From contig NZ_MAEJ01000001.1 of NCBI RefSeq assembly GCF_009933175.1, positions 1-64,000 of the forward strand: a stretch of 64,000 bases of DNA, read 5' to 3'. The DNA comes from Candidatus Enterococcus huntleyi (GTDB taxonomy: Bacteria > Bacillota > Bacilli > Lactobacillales > Enterococcaceae). The notes beneath the pieces are model-generated. The model was not told the DNA's origin and searched no databases. It was given only the letters and a program-made list of their open reading frames with translations. The position numbers were made by a program, and so were the translations under genes. Positions 17,836 to 26,486 of this stretch are shown one piece after another; the stretch's first letter is position 1; every line of letters begins with the position of its first letter.

Positions 17836-19359
17836 ATGAAATATAAAAATCCAATCATTTCAGGATTTTATCCTGATCCGAGTATCTGTCGTAATGACAA
17901 AGAGGAATATTTTTTAGTCAATAGTTCCTTTGAATATTTTCCGGCGATTCCACTTTTTAAAAGTACCGATTTAGTGAATTGGGAACAGATTGATCATGTG
18001 CTGACGAGAGAATCCCAACTTGATCTAGAAAGAGTCAGAGATTTCCCGGTATCACAAGGAGTCTATGCACCAACTATTCGCTATTACCAAGGCAAGTATT
18101 ACGTAATTACTACCAATAATACCACCATGAAAACTTTTTACGTCTGGACGGAAGATCCGTTTGGCGAGTGGTCAGAGCCCATCTATATTGATGGGCTGAT
18201 GGGCTACGATCCTTCCCTTTATTTTGAAGGTGAGACGGTTTATTTAACCGCTTCGGCTTATCCCATCCCTGGAGCAAAAGAGGGAATTATTCAAGCGACA
18301 ATTGATCTTCAAACAGGTAAACTAACAAGTGAGTTGCAGCATATTTGGGCTGGGACAGGTCACAGTGCACCAGAAGGTCCTCATTTGTATAAAAAAGATC
18401 ACTATTATTATTTGTTGGTTGCTGAAGGTGGAACAGAATTTGGTCATATGGTGACAATCGCGCGAGGAACTCAGCCATTTGGTCCTTTTGAAAGTTGTCC
18501 GCAGAACCCAATCGCGAGTAATCGCAGTACCTCATTGCCGATTCAAGCAACCGGACATGCGGACATGATTGAAAGCGTTGCCGGCGAATGGGTGGCGGTC
18601 ATACTGGGGATTCGTCCGTTGGCTCGTCACAAAATCCACCATCTTGGGCGAGAAACGAGTCTTGTTCCGGTTACTTGGACAGATGATCAGTGGCCAATTC
18701 TGGGAGACAATGGCAGAGTTCTAGTAGAACATGAAATCAGTGGAGCGGGTGAGCAAATGATTGAGACGAATTGGTCTGATGATTTCTCTAGCCGCCAACT
18801 ACACAATCGGTGGAATACGATTCGGCAGCTGGAACAGTCTGCTTGGAAGTTTTCAGCAGGACTTAGCCTCTATGGCAAAGCAGCCACTTTAAATAACACA
18901 GACACCGCACCTGTTTTTATTGGTTGCCGCCAAACATCACCGATCTGTGAAGTGTCTGTTGACTTCACTTTTTCACCAAACAATGAAGGGGAAGAAGCGG
19001 GTGTAACCATTTATATGAACGAAAATTTTCATTATGATGTCTTTCGTATGAACAAAGATGGACGACAAGTACTTAGCTTACGCAAGCAAGTGGGAGATAT
19101 CTGTTACCTGGCTAACAGTTTGGATTATTCAGGCGAAAATGTCACACTAATCATCCAAGCGAAAGAGGACAAATATTATTGGTCAGTCAAAGAACCAAGT
19201 GGAAAAGAGCACCTACTAGGTGAAGGCGAGGCAAGATTATTAAGTAAAGAAATTGCCGGTGGTTTTACGGGCGTTTATCTAGGCATGTATGCGACAGGAA
19301 ATGGCAAAATGTCGCAGACTCCGGCCGTATTTACTCATTTTTCATATGATAAAAAATAA
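17836..19359 (+). CDS. GH43 beta-xylosidase/alpha-arabinofuranosidase-like enzyme
   Basis: A 507-residue GH43 protein. The five-bladed propeller carries the three carboxylates: general base D14 (YPDPS), pKa-tuning D125 (GYDPS) and acid E180 (APEGPH). A C-terminal beta-sandwich of the DUF1349/GH43 C2 type (about 310-505) completes the two-domain layout of intracellular beta-xylosidases. No signal peptide. AGGAGG precedes the ATG. With the GH2 gene and a pentoside-type symporter it suggests use of xylo-, arabino- or mixed galactosides, and the exact glycan is unknown. Confidence 0.85.
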   Translation: MKYKNPIISGFYPDPSICRNDKEEYFLVNSSFEYFPAIPLFKSTDLVNWEQIDHVLTRESQLDLERVRDFPVSQGVYAPTIRYYQGKYYVITTNNTTMKTFYVWTEDPFGEWSEPIYIDGLMGYDPSLYFEGETVYLTASAYPIPGAKEGIIQATIDLQTGKLTSELQHIWAGTGHSAPEGPHLYKKDHYYYLLVAEGGTEFGHMVTIARGTQPFGPFESCPQNPIASNRSTSLPIQATGHADMIESVAGEWVAVILGIRPLARHKIHHLGRETSLVPVTWTDDQWPILGDNGRVLVEHEISGAGEQMIETNWSDDFSSRQLHNRWNTIRQLEQSAWKFSAGLSLYGKAATLNNTDTAPVFIGCRQTSPICEVSVDFTFSPNNEGEEAGVTIYMNENFHYDVFRMNKDGRQVLSLRKQVGDICYLANSLDYSGENVTLIIQAKEDKYYWSVKEPSGKEHLLGEGEARLLSKEIAGGFTGVYLGMYATGNGKMSQTPAVFTHFSYDKK

Positions 19360-19417
19360 ACAAGCGACATACAAGAAAGCTAGAATGCTTATAATAGGGT
19401 GAAAGGAATGAATTAAA

Positions 19418-20923
19418 ATGGCGACAGTTAATGTCAGTGAGCAAAACGAAATCAATGTAGAAAAAATAAGTCAACCCTCAGAAGTAGAGTATCGGCGTGC
19501 AAAAAATTGGGAAATTATCCTCTCTCAGTTTAATAATGCGTCTGCGATGGTCTTTTACACCTTAGTTGGGTTAATGAGTTATGTGGGAAATGAAGGCTAT
19601 GGAATTGTGATGGCCGTGATGGGAATGATTCTAACGGTCAGCCGAGTATTTGACGGGTTGATTGATCCGTTTTTAGCAATCATGATTGATAGTATCAATA
19701 CGCGTTTTGGTAAATTACGAATTCTCTTGGCGGTAGGTTGGGTTATTCGTTCAGTTGCCGTATTAATGCTCTTTACTTGGGGCTCTGGCGCGGGCCATGG
19801 CATGATTTATTTCATTACATTTTATGTCCTCTACATTATCGGTTCATCGGTATTTGATATTACGGGGAACATGATTCCCACGATTTTAACCAATGATCCT
19901 AAGCAACGACCAGCTGTTCAGGTTTGGAGTACCGTCTTTAGTTACGCGGTCCCTACCGCTTTAAGTTTAATCATGGTAATGGTCATGTTGCCACGCTTTA
20001 ATAATCAGTACTCAGTCGAAATGTTGAAAGCAACAGCTGTACTATTTATTCTTATTTCGTTGGTTTTCACGACGCTATGTATCATTGGTGTTATGAAAAT
20101 TGATAAGGCAGAAAATTTTGTTGGAATCCGAGCTTCTGGGGAAGAAACATCCGTGAATCTTAAGGACATGTTGGCTCTTTTCAAAGAAAATCGTCCGTTT
20201 CAAATGTATATCGTTTCTTCTGTTGCCGCAAAATTGGCGCAGCAAACAACTAGCCAAGCGATTGTGACTACCCTAATGTTTGGTATTCTAATCGGTAATA
20301 TTCAAATTGGGACCATCATTAATACGGTCTCTATGCTACCAGCTATTCTTTTTGCCATTGTAGGCGCTCGGTATGCCGGGAAATTTGGGAATAAGGCGGC
20401 AACTGTCACGTGGACACGGATTTGTATTGTACTCTCAGTTGTCAGTGTGTTGTTCTTAGTCGCTATTGATATGCGGTCAATCGCTACGAACACCGTTCTG
20501 ATGGTAGTATTCTTTGCTCTACTCCTTCTAACTAATGGAACAAAAATGGTGGTGACGATTGCAAATGGTGCGATGAGAAGTGACATTATTGACTTTGAGT
20601 TAGATAAATCGGGCCGCTTTATGCCTGCGGTTGTAACGGCTTCTTATAACTTCATCGATCAGCTAGTGACTTCTTTAGGAACCACGATTGCTGCGTTAGC
20701 TGTCTCTTTGATTGGTTATACAACAGTTTCACCGCAACCGACAGACGCACCAACACCCGCGATAAAATGGATGACTTTGTTCTTATTCTATGGGATTCCG
20801 ATTATCGGTTGGCTGATTGGGCTAGTGGCGATGAAATATTATGACTTGAGTAGAGAAGAAATGGTCAATGTTCAAAGCCGAATTCATGATAAGAAACAAG
20901 CACTTAAGGAGAAAGCTGAATAA
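19418..20923 (+). CDS. GPH-family glycoside:cation symporter (cassette B)
   Basis: A 501-residue membrane protein with about 12 hydrophobic segments of the GPH group. The signature after the second helix, GLIDPFLAIMIDSINTRFGK, is present. The polar N-terminus (about 30 residues) and C-terminal tail should be cytosolic. It is distinct from the cassette A transporter. Last gene of the GH2-GH43 operon, 58 bases after GH43, with GAAAGGAATGA near its start. Expected to import the oligosaccharide or glycoside that GH2 and GH43 cleave. Confidence 0.84.
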   Translation: MATVNVSEQNEINVEKISQPSEVEYRRAKNWEIILSQFNNASAMVFYTLVGLMSYVGNEGYGIVMAVMGMILTVSRVFDGLIDPFLAIMIDSINTRFGKLRILLAVGWVIRSVAVLMLFTWGSGAGHGMIYFITFYVLYIIGSSVFDITGNMIPTILTNDPKQRPAVQVWSTVFSYAVPTALSLIMVMVMLPRFNNQYSVEMLKATAVLFILISLVFTTLCIIGVMKIDKAENFVGIRASGEETSVNLKDMLALFKENRPFQMYIVSSVAAKLAQQTTSQAIVTTLMFGILIGNIQIGTIINTVSMLPAILFAIVGARYAGKFGNKAATVTWTRICIVLSVVSVLFLVAIDMRSIATNTVLMVVFFALLLLTNGTKMVVTIANGAMRSDIIDFELDKSGRFMPAVVTASYNFIDQLVTSLGTTIAALAVSLIGYTTVSPQPTDAPTPAIKWMTLFLFYGIPIIGWLIGLVAMKYYDLSREEMVNVQSRIHDKKQALKEKAE

Positions 20924-21022
20924 ACTAGATTTAGCAGTATTCCATAAGGAAAACGTTGTAACCGTTTTCTATGAACCGTAATATATTAGCATAGTGGGTT
21001 AAAAAATGTTAAGAAGAAAAGA

Positions 21023-21065
21023 AGAAACAGACAGGGACAAAAATTCGCCCAGTCTGTTTCTTTTG
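21023..21065 (+). terminator. Terminator of cassette B
   Basis: GAAACAGAC and an inner GGG pair with CCC and GTCTGTTTC, followed by TTTT. It lies about 100 bases past the transporter and before the convergent ytxH gene. A separate inverted repeat, AGGAAAACG/CGTTTTCT, sits at 20947-20970. Confidence 0.7.
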
Positions 21066-21091
21066 GTTTATGTGAATTTATTCAGTTATAC

Positions 21092-21484
21092 CTAAGGACG
21101 ATTCAAATGAAATCGTTGACGCCCTTTTTGTTGTTCGCCAGAGAATTCGTTTGAGACTTGTTCAAGCTCTTCTGTCAGTTGATTGATTTGTTCTTGGATT
21201 TTAGCAATCCGTGGTTCTGCTTGGAATTTGAAGTCTTCAATATCTTTTTCTATGCCACTTTGAAAGACCGGCAATAATTCTGCGGCGGTTTCTTTTGTGA
21301 CAATCAGCGCTTCTTTAAAACGCCCCAAGCTTTCGTTGACATTCATTGTTAAATCCGTGGTTTCGTCAATCTCTGAAATGATTTTTTCGCGAGTCTTTTT
21401 TCCACTGTCAGGAGCCAATAAAAGACCAGCCGCGGCACCAGTTAGGCTACCAAACAGTAAGCCTTTCATGAAGTTTTTAATCAT
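21092..21484 (-). CDS. YtxH/YhaH-like small membrane-associated protein
   Basis: A 130-residue protein with the YtxH-domain start: one short Gly/Ala-rich hydrophobic segment (about 5-22, GLLFGSLTGAAAGLLLAPDSG) followed by KKTREKI and long amphipathic helices. Function is not established, and family members are linked to envelope stress. The ATG overlaps the hit stop by 8 bases (ATGATTAA), with CAGGTGG upstream, so the pair is translationally coupled. In Bacillus yhaH also lies between prsA and hit. Confidence 0.75.
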   Translation of the reverse strand: MIKNFMKGLLFGSLTGAAAGLLLAPDSGKKTREKIISEIDETTDLTMNVNESLGRFKEALIVTKETAAELLPVFQSGIEKDIEDFKFQAEPRIAKIQEQINQLTEELEQVSNEFSGEQQKGRQRFHLNRP

Positions 21485-21911
21485 TTTCGGCCACCTGCTT
21501 TGCAATTGTTTCAGCAATTTGGCTTAGTTCATGACTTTGATAGTCGTCTTGATGGTTGCCAAAATGTATAGAAAAGTCATCCTCTTTGCTATAACGAGGA
21601 ATCAAATGAACATGTGAATGAAAGACGGATTGATAGGCTAATTCTTTATTATTATTAATCATGTTTAAGCCTTCCATTTCTGGAAAAGCTTTTTCGATAG
21701 CTTTGGCAATTTTTGGAATCCGTGCAAAGACAGCCGAAGCAAGCGCCTCATCATAGTCAAATAAATCAGTGACATGGGTTTTGGGAACGACTAGTGTATG
21801 GCCTTTTGTAACTTGTGAAATATCTAAAAAGGCATAAACAACGTCGTCTTCATATACTTTGTGGCTAGGGATCTTTTGATTGATAATTTTACAAAAAATA
21901 CAATTTTCCAT
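21477..21911 (-). CDS. hit: HIT-family nucleotide hydrolase/transferase
   Basis: A 144-residue histidine-triad protein with the catalytic triad at H98, H100 and H102 (HSHVHLIP) and the Zn-type CxxC start (CIFCKI at 4-9). Family members hydrolyse nucleoside phosphoramidates or AMP conjugates. The start MENCIF is chosen because AAAGGATG lies upstream at good spacing. It is divergent from ecsA, as in Bacillus and many Firmicutes, but here a 2-kb insert separates them. Confidence 0.92.
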   Translation of the reverse strand: MENCIFCKIINQKIPSHKVYEDDVVYAFLDISQVTKGHTLVVPKTHVTDLFDYDEALASAVFARIPKIAKAIEKAFPEMEGLNMINNNKELAYQSVFHSHVHLIPRYSKEDDFSIHFGNHQDDYQSHELSQIAETIAKQVAEND

Positions 21912-22007
21912 GAAGAACATCCTTTCATAACTCGAGAGTCAAAAATTCTTAGTAAGTTAACTTTACCACATCTTGAATTACTTGTAAGCGAAATAGGACG
22001 GGAAGTC

Positions 22008-22072
22008 GAAAAAAGTAACTAAGCGAGACCCTACAGCTATGGATTTCCATGCTCCAAAGAACCTCGCTCGTT
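22008..22072 (-). terminator. Terminator of the small gene at 22.1 kb
   Basis: On the minus strand AGCGAG pairs with CTCGCT, enclosing a second stem (AGCATGG with CCATAGCT), followed by a T-rich tail. It ends the 50-residue gene upstream of hit. Confidence 0.55.
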
Positions 22073-22110
22073 TTCATCTAGGTTATTTTATTGATTCTTT
22101 CAGACTTTCT

Positions 22111-22263
22111 TTATTTCTTAGCGAGCAATTGCTGAACTTCTTCAAGACTCTTGGACTTAAGTAAACGTGTGACTTCACTTGCGACATTCTCTCTTTGGAT
22201 TTTTGCAAAGAATAAATTTTTCATGGCTAACTCAACATATAAAGCTATTTCTTTTTCATTCAT
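22111..22263 (-). CDS. Small hypothetical protein (50 residues)
   Basis: A short alpha-helical protein starting MNEKEIALYVELAMKNLFFAK and ending LEEVQQLLAKK. GAGGTGG lies 6 bases before the ATG at 22263, its own promoter-like region lies upstream and a terminator follows, so it looks like a real gene. No family is recognised and no membrane segment is seen. It sits where the backbone passes from hit toward ecsA. Confidence 0.6.
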   Translation of the reverse strand: MNEKEIALYVELAMKNLFFAKIQRENVASEVTRLLKSKSLEEVQQLLAKK

Positions 22264-22309
22264 AAAAGTCCACCTCACATTTTTTCTAAAGTATAGCACG
22301 CATGAAATG

Positions 22310-22329
22310 ACTTTGTATAATGGAAACCT
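22310..22329 (+). repeat. Left copy of a 20-bp direct repeat flanking a 2-kb insert
   Basis: ACTTTGTATAATGGAAACCT is identical to 24310-24329, exactly 2,000 bases away. It contains a TATAAT box. The segment between holds the XRE membrane protein and the mazEF-like pair. Confidence 0.8.
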
Positions 22330-22627
22330 AGATAGGCTTTATTTTTCTCTAGCAATTGTAATTTACGCCTAGTTAAAGCTAGGTATGTGATGATATTATT
22401 CATCTACAGAGTGTAATTTATATGATTAAGCAGAGACATAAAATAGGCAACTCAATATATAAAATAATTTTTTCTCCATTAAACGAGGTATTCTTTTAAT
22501 ATTTTCCAGAAAAATAAACCTTGATTTATAGGGTTTAGTAACATGTTTCTATGGTGTTTTTTTGCTTTAGTAGGTAGATTGGGTAGAGTAGATAAACAAA
22601 TGATAGTAAGGTGAGGGTGTAAAAATT
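22330..22627. other. Non-coding stretch before the XRE gene
   Basis: AT-rich, with no credible open frame. It contains a short hairpin CCTAG-TTAAAG-CTAGG near 22368-22384. TTGGGT and GATAGT 17 bases apart form a weak candidate promoter just before the XRE gene. Confidence 0.3.
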
Positions 22628-23155
22628 ATGGAACTTAGTGAAACGTTGAAGGAAAAAAGAAAAGAATTATCAATGACACAAGAACAGGTTGCAGAAAAAA
22701 TTTTTGTATCTCAAAAGTCTGTTTCAAATTGGGAAACTAAAAAGACATTTCCTGATATTGAAAGTTTAATCCGTTTAGCTCATTTGTACGACTTATTTTT
22801 AGATCATTTATTACTGGAGGGATCAGATATCGTGAAAGATATTAAGGTTCAAGCTGAACTAAGCACAATGAAAAAACTATCCATACCACCGTTTATTACC
22901 AATATTAGTTTAGTGATTTTATTAGTAAGTCAAAAATGGTGGGGGAATCTTTCAACACAAGCAACGATTATTATTGCAATCAGCCTATTTTCTAATTTTA
23001 TACCACTGTTCTATTTTAAAAGTAGAGCTGTTAATTTAAAGAATGAATTAAAGAATAGTAAAATTAGTAACTGGTTTGTAGTTCCTTTGTTAGTGATGAT
23101 TATAATTTTTGCAGTAGGGTTGATTATTTTTACTCCCACACTTTTTAAAAAATAA
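22628..23155 (+). CDS. XRE-type helix-turn-helix protein with membrane segments
   Basis: A 175-residue protein. Residues 1-62 form a Cro/CI helix-turn-helix (MTQEQVAEKIFVSQKSVSNWE). Residues 75-175 contain three hydrophobic segments, at about 82-98, 105-125 and 150-172. Membrane-anchored XRE regulators of this layout occur widely in Firmicutes, often near small transporters or immunity genes, and their signals are mostly unknown. Base composition is more AT-rich than its neighbours and it lies inside the repeat-flanked insert, both consistent with acquisition. Confidence 0.75.
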   Translation: MELSETLKEKRKELSMTQEQVAEKIFVSQKSVSNWETKKTFPDIESLIRLAHLYDLFLDHLLLEGSDIVKDIKVQAELSTMKKLSIPPFITNISLVILLVSQKWWGNLSTQATIIIAISLFSNFIPLFYFKSRAVNLKNELKNSKISNWFVVPLLVMIIIFAVGLIIFTPTLFKK

Positions 23156-23467
23156 TTTATCAGTTAAATTTGTAGAAGAGCAGTAAGCGGTTAAACGGTT
23201 AATAAGTCTCGAATATTTTGTTTTAAATTAGCTGTATAAAAATAATATCAAATGGAGGTGAGCTGATTTTTATAGGGTTCAAAGGCTATGAATAAAAAGT
23301 AACTAAATAATTTTATGGTGGCGTTAATAGGTTGAGAAAAAGTGAAGATTCTTTAGTGAAGACATGTACGCAAATTTTTTCCGTTTGGTTCTAAAAATGT
23401 TTATACATGTTTATACATACTGACGGAAACGTGCTATAATAGACTAAGAGCTGAAGGAGGTATTGAG
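23156..23467 (+). promoter_or_regulatory. Control region of the toxin-antitoxin pair
   Basis: This is a 312-base gap. Two tandem copies of TGTTTATACA (23398-23407 and 23408-23417) lie over the expected -35, and an extended -10 (TGC TATAAT) is at 23432-23440, 28 bases before the antitoxin start. GAAGGAGG follows. Tandem repeats here fit autorepression by the antitoxin. The rest shows no gene. Confidence 0.6.
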
Positions 23468-23725
23468 ATGAAAATTGCGATTAAAGAAATTAAGAAGTGG
23501 GGCAATTCGAAAGGGATCTTACTTTCAAAAGCCGATTTGGAACAACTAGGAGCTAAGGATAACAATAAGCTTCAAATGACGATTAGCAATGGAAAAATAA
23601 CGCTGGTCCCAATTACTGATGAGCCAAAAACATTCGATGATTTATTCATTGGTTATGACGGGGAACCGTTAGGCGATAGTGACTGTTTTGAGTGGGGTGG
23701 AAATGTTGGGAGAGAAATTCTGTGA
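23468..23725 (+). CDS. mazE: MazE-like antitoxin (AbrB/SpoVT fold)
   Basis: An 85-residue protein with an AbrB-type swapped-hairpin DNA-binding start (IKKWGNSKGILLSKADLEQLG) and an acidic C-terminus (DEPKTFDDLF...GDSDCFEW) of the kind that wraps and inhibits a MazF dimer. The stop overlaps the toxin start (TGATG), the usual coupling of the pair. The family represses its own promoter, and the tandem repeats at 23398 are the obvious site. Confidence 0.85.
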   Translation: MKIAIKEIKKWGNSKGILLSKADLEQLGAKDNNKLQMTISNGKITLVPITDEPKTFDDLFIGYDGEPLGDSDCFEWGGNVGREIL

Positions 23726-24078
23726 TGAAAAATGATTATCAGAAATTAAGACAAGGCGATATATTCTATTTAGACTTTGACCCAACCCAAGGACATGAAC
23801 AACGAGGGAAGCGACCCTGTATCATGCTGACAAGTACCAATAAACATATGGGCTATATGATTGGTGTTGCACCAATCACTTCAAAATCAAAGCTATTCCC
23901 CCTACATGTCTCATTGCCAGAGAGCGCTAAAATTCAAGGGCAGATACTGCTTGAACATCACCGTATGGTTGACATTCAAACAAGAGGTTTTCAATTTGTC
24001 GAAACTGCGCCTAAAAAAGTGACAACAAAATGTTTAGAAATCATGCGATTAATGTATAGCGAAAATAATCATGAATAA
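23725..24078 (+). CDS. mazF: MazF/PemK-family toxin (mRNA interferase)
   Basis: A 117-residue CcdB/PemK-fold toxin. The family features are present: RQGDIFYLDFDPTQGHEQRGKRPCIMLTS near the N-terminus (the conserved G-x-E-x-x-x-x-RP) and VAPITSK in the middle strand. Family members cleave mRNA at short sequence motifs, but which motif cannot be read here. The start MKNDYQ overlaps the antitoxin stop by one base. An earlier in-frame start would lie deep inside mazE without a ribosome site. Length is typical (110-120). Confidence 0.88.
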   Translation: MKNDYQKLRQGDIFYLDFDPTQGHEQRGKRPCIMLTSTNKHMGYMIGVAPITSKSKLFPLHVSLPESAKIQGQILLEHHRMVDIQTRGFQFVETAPKKVTTKCLEIMRLMYSENNHE

Positions 24079-24113
24079 AAGGCAAAGCCGTAGTTGAGGG
24101 TTTGTCTTTTTTT
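24079..24113 (+). terminator. Terminator of the mazEF pair
   Basis: AAGGCAAAGCC pairs with GGGTTTGTCTT (one mismatch, one G-T) and is followed by seven T. It begins right after the mazF stop. Confidence 0.75.
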
Positions 24114-24412
24114 ATTGTATTTTTGAGTTTGATCTTGGATAGATAGATTAATTTTCTGATGTGAGATTTAATCGAACCACAGATTGTTGGAGAATTCCTG
24201 TAGAAGCAACCTTTTCACTGGATGTTTCACTTTGAACAAACGTGCGAATGAAAACTAATTAAAAAAATCGATAGTTCACTTTTACTCGAAATGTAACATA
24301 CTCATTTTCACTTTGTATAATGGAAACCTTAATCTAGCTGACCTAAAAATAATAGGATAGTCATTTCAAAAAAATGCTATAATAATCTTAATGAAAAACT
24401 GGAGGAACGAAG
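24114..24412. other. Non-coding stretch before ecsA with the ecsA promoter
   Basis: No gene is seen. It holds the right copy of the 20-bp repeat (24310-24329). An extended -10 TGC-TATAAT at 24375-24383, without a good -35, is the likely ecsA promoter. GGAGG lies before the ecsA start. Confidence 0.5.
24310..24329 (+). repeat. Right copy of the 20-bp direct repeat
   Basis: ACTTTGTATAATGGAAACCT, identical to 22310-22329. Sequence similarity stops immediately on the right side. Confidence 0.8.
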
Positions 24413-25150
24413 ATGAGTTTGAAGATTGAGCAAGTGACAGGTGGCTATGGCCATATTCCTGTTTTGAAAGATATAAGTTTTGACGTCAATAATGGCGAAA
24501 TGGTTGGGCTGATTGGGCTGAATGGTGCTGGGAAAAGTACCACGATTAAAAATGTGATTGGTTTATTAACGCCACAAAAAGGCAAAATCACGATTGATGA
24601 TTTGACGATAAAGAGTCAACCAGAAGACTACCGTAAAAAAATTGGTTACATACCAGAAACGCCTTCTTTATATGAAGAGTTGACGTTGAAGGAGCATATT
24701 GAAGTGACGGCGATGGCTTATGATATTCCTCAGGAGGAAGCTTTTAAGCGAGCTGATAAATTGTTAAAGACGTTTCGTTTAGAAAATAAATTAGAGTGGT
24801 TTCCAGCTAATTTTTCTAAAGGGATGAAACAAAAAGTCATGGTTCTGTGTGCCTTTTTAATTGAGCCGAGTTTGTACATTATCGATGAGCCATTTCTAGG
24901 GTTGGATCCATTAGCGATTCACGCGTTGTTAGAGTTAATGGACGAGATGCGTCGTGACGGAGCGGCGATTCTAATGTCGACACATATTTTAGCGACGGCT
25001 GAAAAATATTGTGATCGCTTTGTGGTGCTGCATAATGGCGAGGTTCGAGCGCAAGGAACAATGGCCGAATTACGTCAAGAATTCCAGTTGCCAGATTCTT
25101 CATTAGATGAAATCTATGTGGCGTTGACAAAGGAGCAAGACCATGAGTGA
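24413..25150 (+). CDS. ecsA: ABC transporter ATPase EcsA
   Basis: A 245-residue ABC ATPase: Walker A GLNGAGKST (35-43), signature FSKGMKQK, and Walker B ending IIDEPFLGLD, whose Phe-Leu after DEP is typical of EcsA. With EcsB it forms an exporter needed in Bacillus and Staphylococcus for secretion, intramembrane protease function and, in enterococci, peptide pheromone-related traits. The ecsB start overlaps its end by 8 bases. Divergent hit is the conserved neighbour. Confidence 0.92.
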   Translation: MSLKIEQVTGGYGHIPVLKDISFDVNNGEMVGLIGLNGAGKSTTIKNVIGLLTPQKGKITIDDLTIKSQPEDYRKKIGYIPETPSLYEELTLKEHIEVTAMAYDIPQEEAFKRADKLLKTFRLENKLEWFPANFSKGMKQKVMVLCAFLIEPSLYIIDEPFLGLDPLAIHALLELMDEMRRDGAAILMSTHILATAEKYCDRFVVLHNGEVRAQGTMAELRQEFQLPDSSLDEIYVALTKEQDHE

Positions 25151-26357
25151 TTTTTTTCAAAAACGCTTAGCTCGTCATCAGAAGCGTATGATGCGCTATA
25201 TGCGTTATGTATTTAACGACCACTTCGTGTTAGTCTGTCTATTTTTACTGGGTGGGGTTGGTTTTTATTATTCTAATCTCTTGAAAACTTTGCCAGATAA
25301 TTTTTTCTGGGGCAATGGAATTGTTGCGCTGATTTGGCTAGCTAGTTTATATGTAGGGAGTTTTGTAACCCTAGCTGAGCCAGCAGATATGGTCTTTTTA
25401 TTACCTAAAGAAAATGAGATGGGTGCCTATTTTAAGCGAAGTTTTGCCTATTCGTGTCTCGTTCCTTTCTTTTTATTAGTACTTGTTAGTGGGTTTTTGA
25501 TGCCGTTATTAGTAATCTCAGGTGGGTTTCAGTTTGGAGAGTTTTTTTGGTTTTTACTGATGTTGTGGAGTCTGAAATTTAGTCAGTTACAAGTGCAACG
25601 CTACGGGCTTTATCAAATTAGTCAGACCGAAAAGAATACCAGTCGGATCCTGTGGCTAGTCTCAGCAATTGTGATTTTATTTGTCGGTGTGTACACCTTT
25701 TCTTGGCTAGGGGCTATTCTTGGTGTGGCACAAGCAGTGGGCGTTTCATTCTACTTCAAGCGACGACTTTCTGCTGGCTTGGATTGGGAAGCGATGGTAG
25801 ATAAAGAACAGAACCGTTTGCATCGTTTGTATCAATTCATTAATTTGTTTACAGATGTACCAGAGATTACAGCGACTGTTAAACGTCGGAAATATTTGGA
25901 TGGCGTATTAAATTTCATTCCACGTCAGCATAAACAAACCTATCTTTATCTGTATGCGAGACGGATGCTTCGCGGATCAGAGTTTAGTGGCTTATATTTA
26001 AGACTCGTAGCTATCGGTAGTCTGTTTCTATATTTTCTTGATTCGCTATGGTTTAGTGTTGGTTTAGGAGTTGTTTTTCTCTATCTAATTGGCTTCCAAT
26101 TGATTCCTTTATATAACCAATTTCATTATATGGTTCTGACGCAGCTATATCCCGTTTCCAGTGGGCAAAAAGGGCGAGCTATTCAGTCCTTGATTGGCTT
26201 GTTACTGCTTGTTGCAGCGGTGATCTTTGGTTTGTTTGCTTTGGTTGGTTTAAAAAATCTTCAAGAGGCTGGTATTTCTTTAGCAAGTTATTTAGTCGTC
26301 GTGCTAGGCTTTACTAAATTGTACGTTCCATCCCGAATTAAGAAGATGGAACGCTAG
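25143..26357 (+). CDS. ecsB: ABC transporter permease EcsB
   Basis: A 404-residue membrane protein with about 8 hydrophobic segments and long cytosolic loops, of the EcsB family. The start MSDFFQKRLARHQKRMMRYMRYVFNDHF resembles other EcsB N-termini. It is translationally coupled to ecsA. No ecsC follows. The stop lies in a hairpin that may end transcription. Confidence 0.9.
   Translation: MSDFFQKRLARHQKRMMRYMRYVFNDHFVLVCLFLLGGVGFYYSNLLKTLPDNFFWGNGIVALIWLASLYVGSFVTLAEPADMVFLLPKENEMGAYFKRSFAYSCLVPFFLLVLVSGFLMPLLVISGGFQFGEFFWFLLMLWSLKFSQLQVQRYGLYQISQTEKNTSRILWLVSAIVILFVGVYTFSWLGAILGVAQAVGVSFYFKRRLSAGLDWEAMVDKEQNRLHRLYQFINLFTDVPEITATVKRRKYLDGVLNFIPRQHKQTYLYLYARRMLRGSEFSGLYLRLVAIGSLFLYFLDSLWFSVGLGVVFLYLIGFQLIPLYNQFHYMVLTQLYPVSSGQKGRAIQSLIGLLLLVAAVIFGLFALVGLKNLQEAGISLASYLVVVLGFTKLYVPSRIKKMER
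26324..26353 (+). terminator. Hairpin embedded in the end of ecsB
   Basis: CGTTCCATC pairs with GATGGAACG, spanning the last ecsB codons, with a moderately T-rich stretch after it. It is a possible terminator encoded within the gene end. Confidence 0.45.
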
Positions 26358-26417
26358 GCTTTCTTGATTTTATAGTAAAGTTCTGGTATCTTTCGACAAA
26401 AATGACTGGATAGGTGC

Positions 26418-26446
26418 TTGACGGTGGTGTTTTAGGGAGATAGAAT
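26418..26446 (+). promoter_or_regulatory. Promoter of the phosphotransferase gene
   Basis: TTGACG (26418-26423) and TAGAAT (26441-26446) are 17 bases apart, 40 bases before the gene start. Confidence 0.6.
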
Positions 26447-26486
26447 AGTAGATACTGCGAAAACTAGTAGATAGGAGACAGTACCG

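Noticed and set aside
20947-20970. Inverted repeat AGGAAAACG/CGTTTTCT as a cre or LacI operator
   Set aside because: The half-sites are 7 bases apart, unlike a cre, and it lies after a gene. It could be a minor hairpin only.
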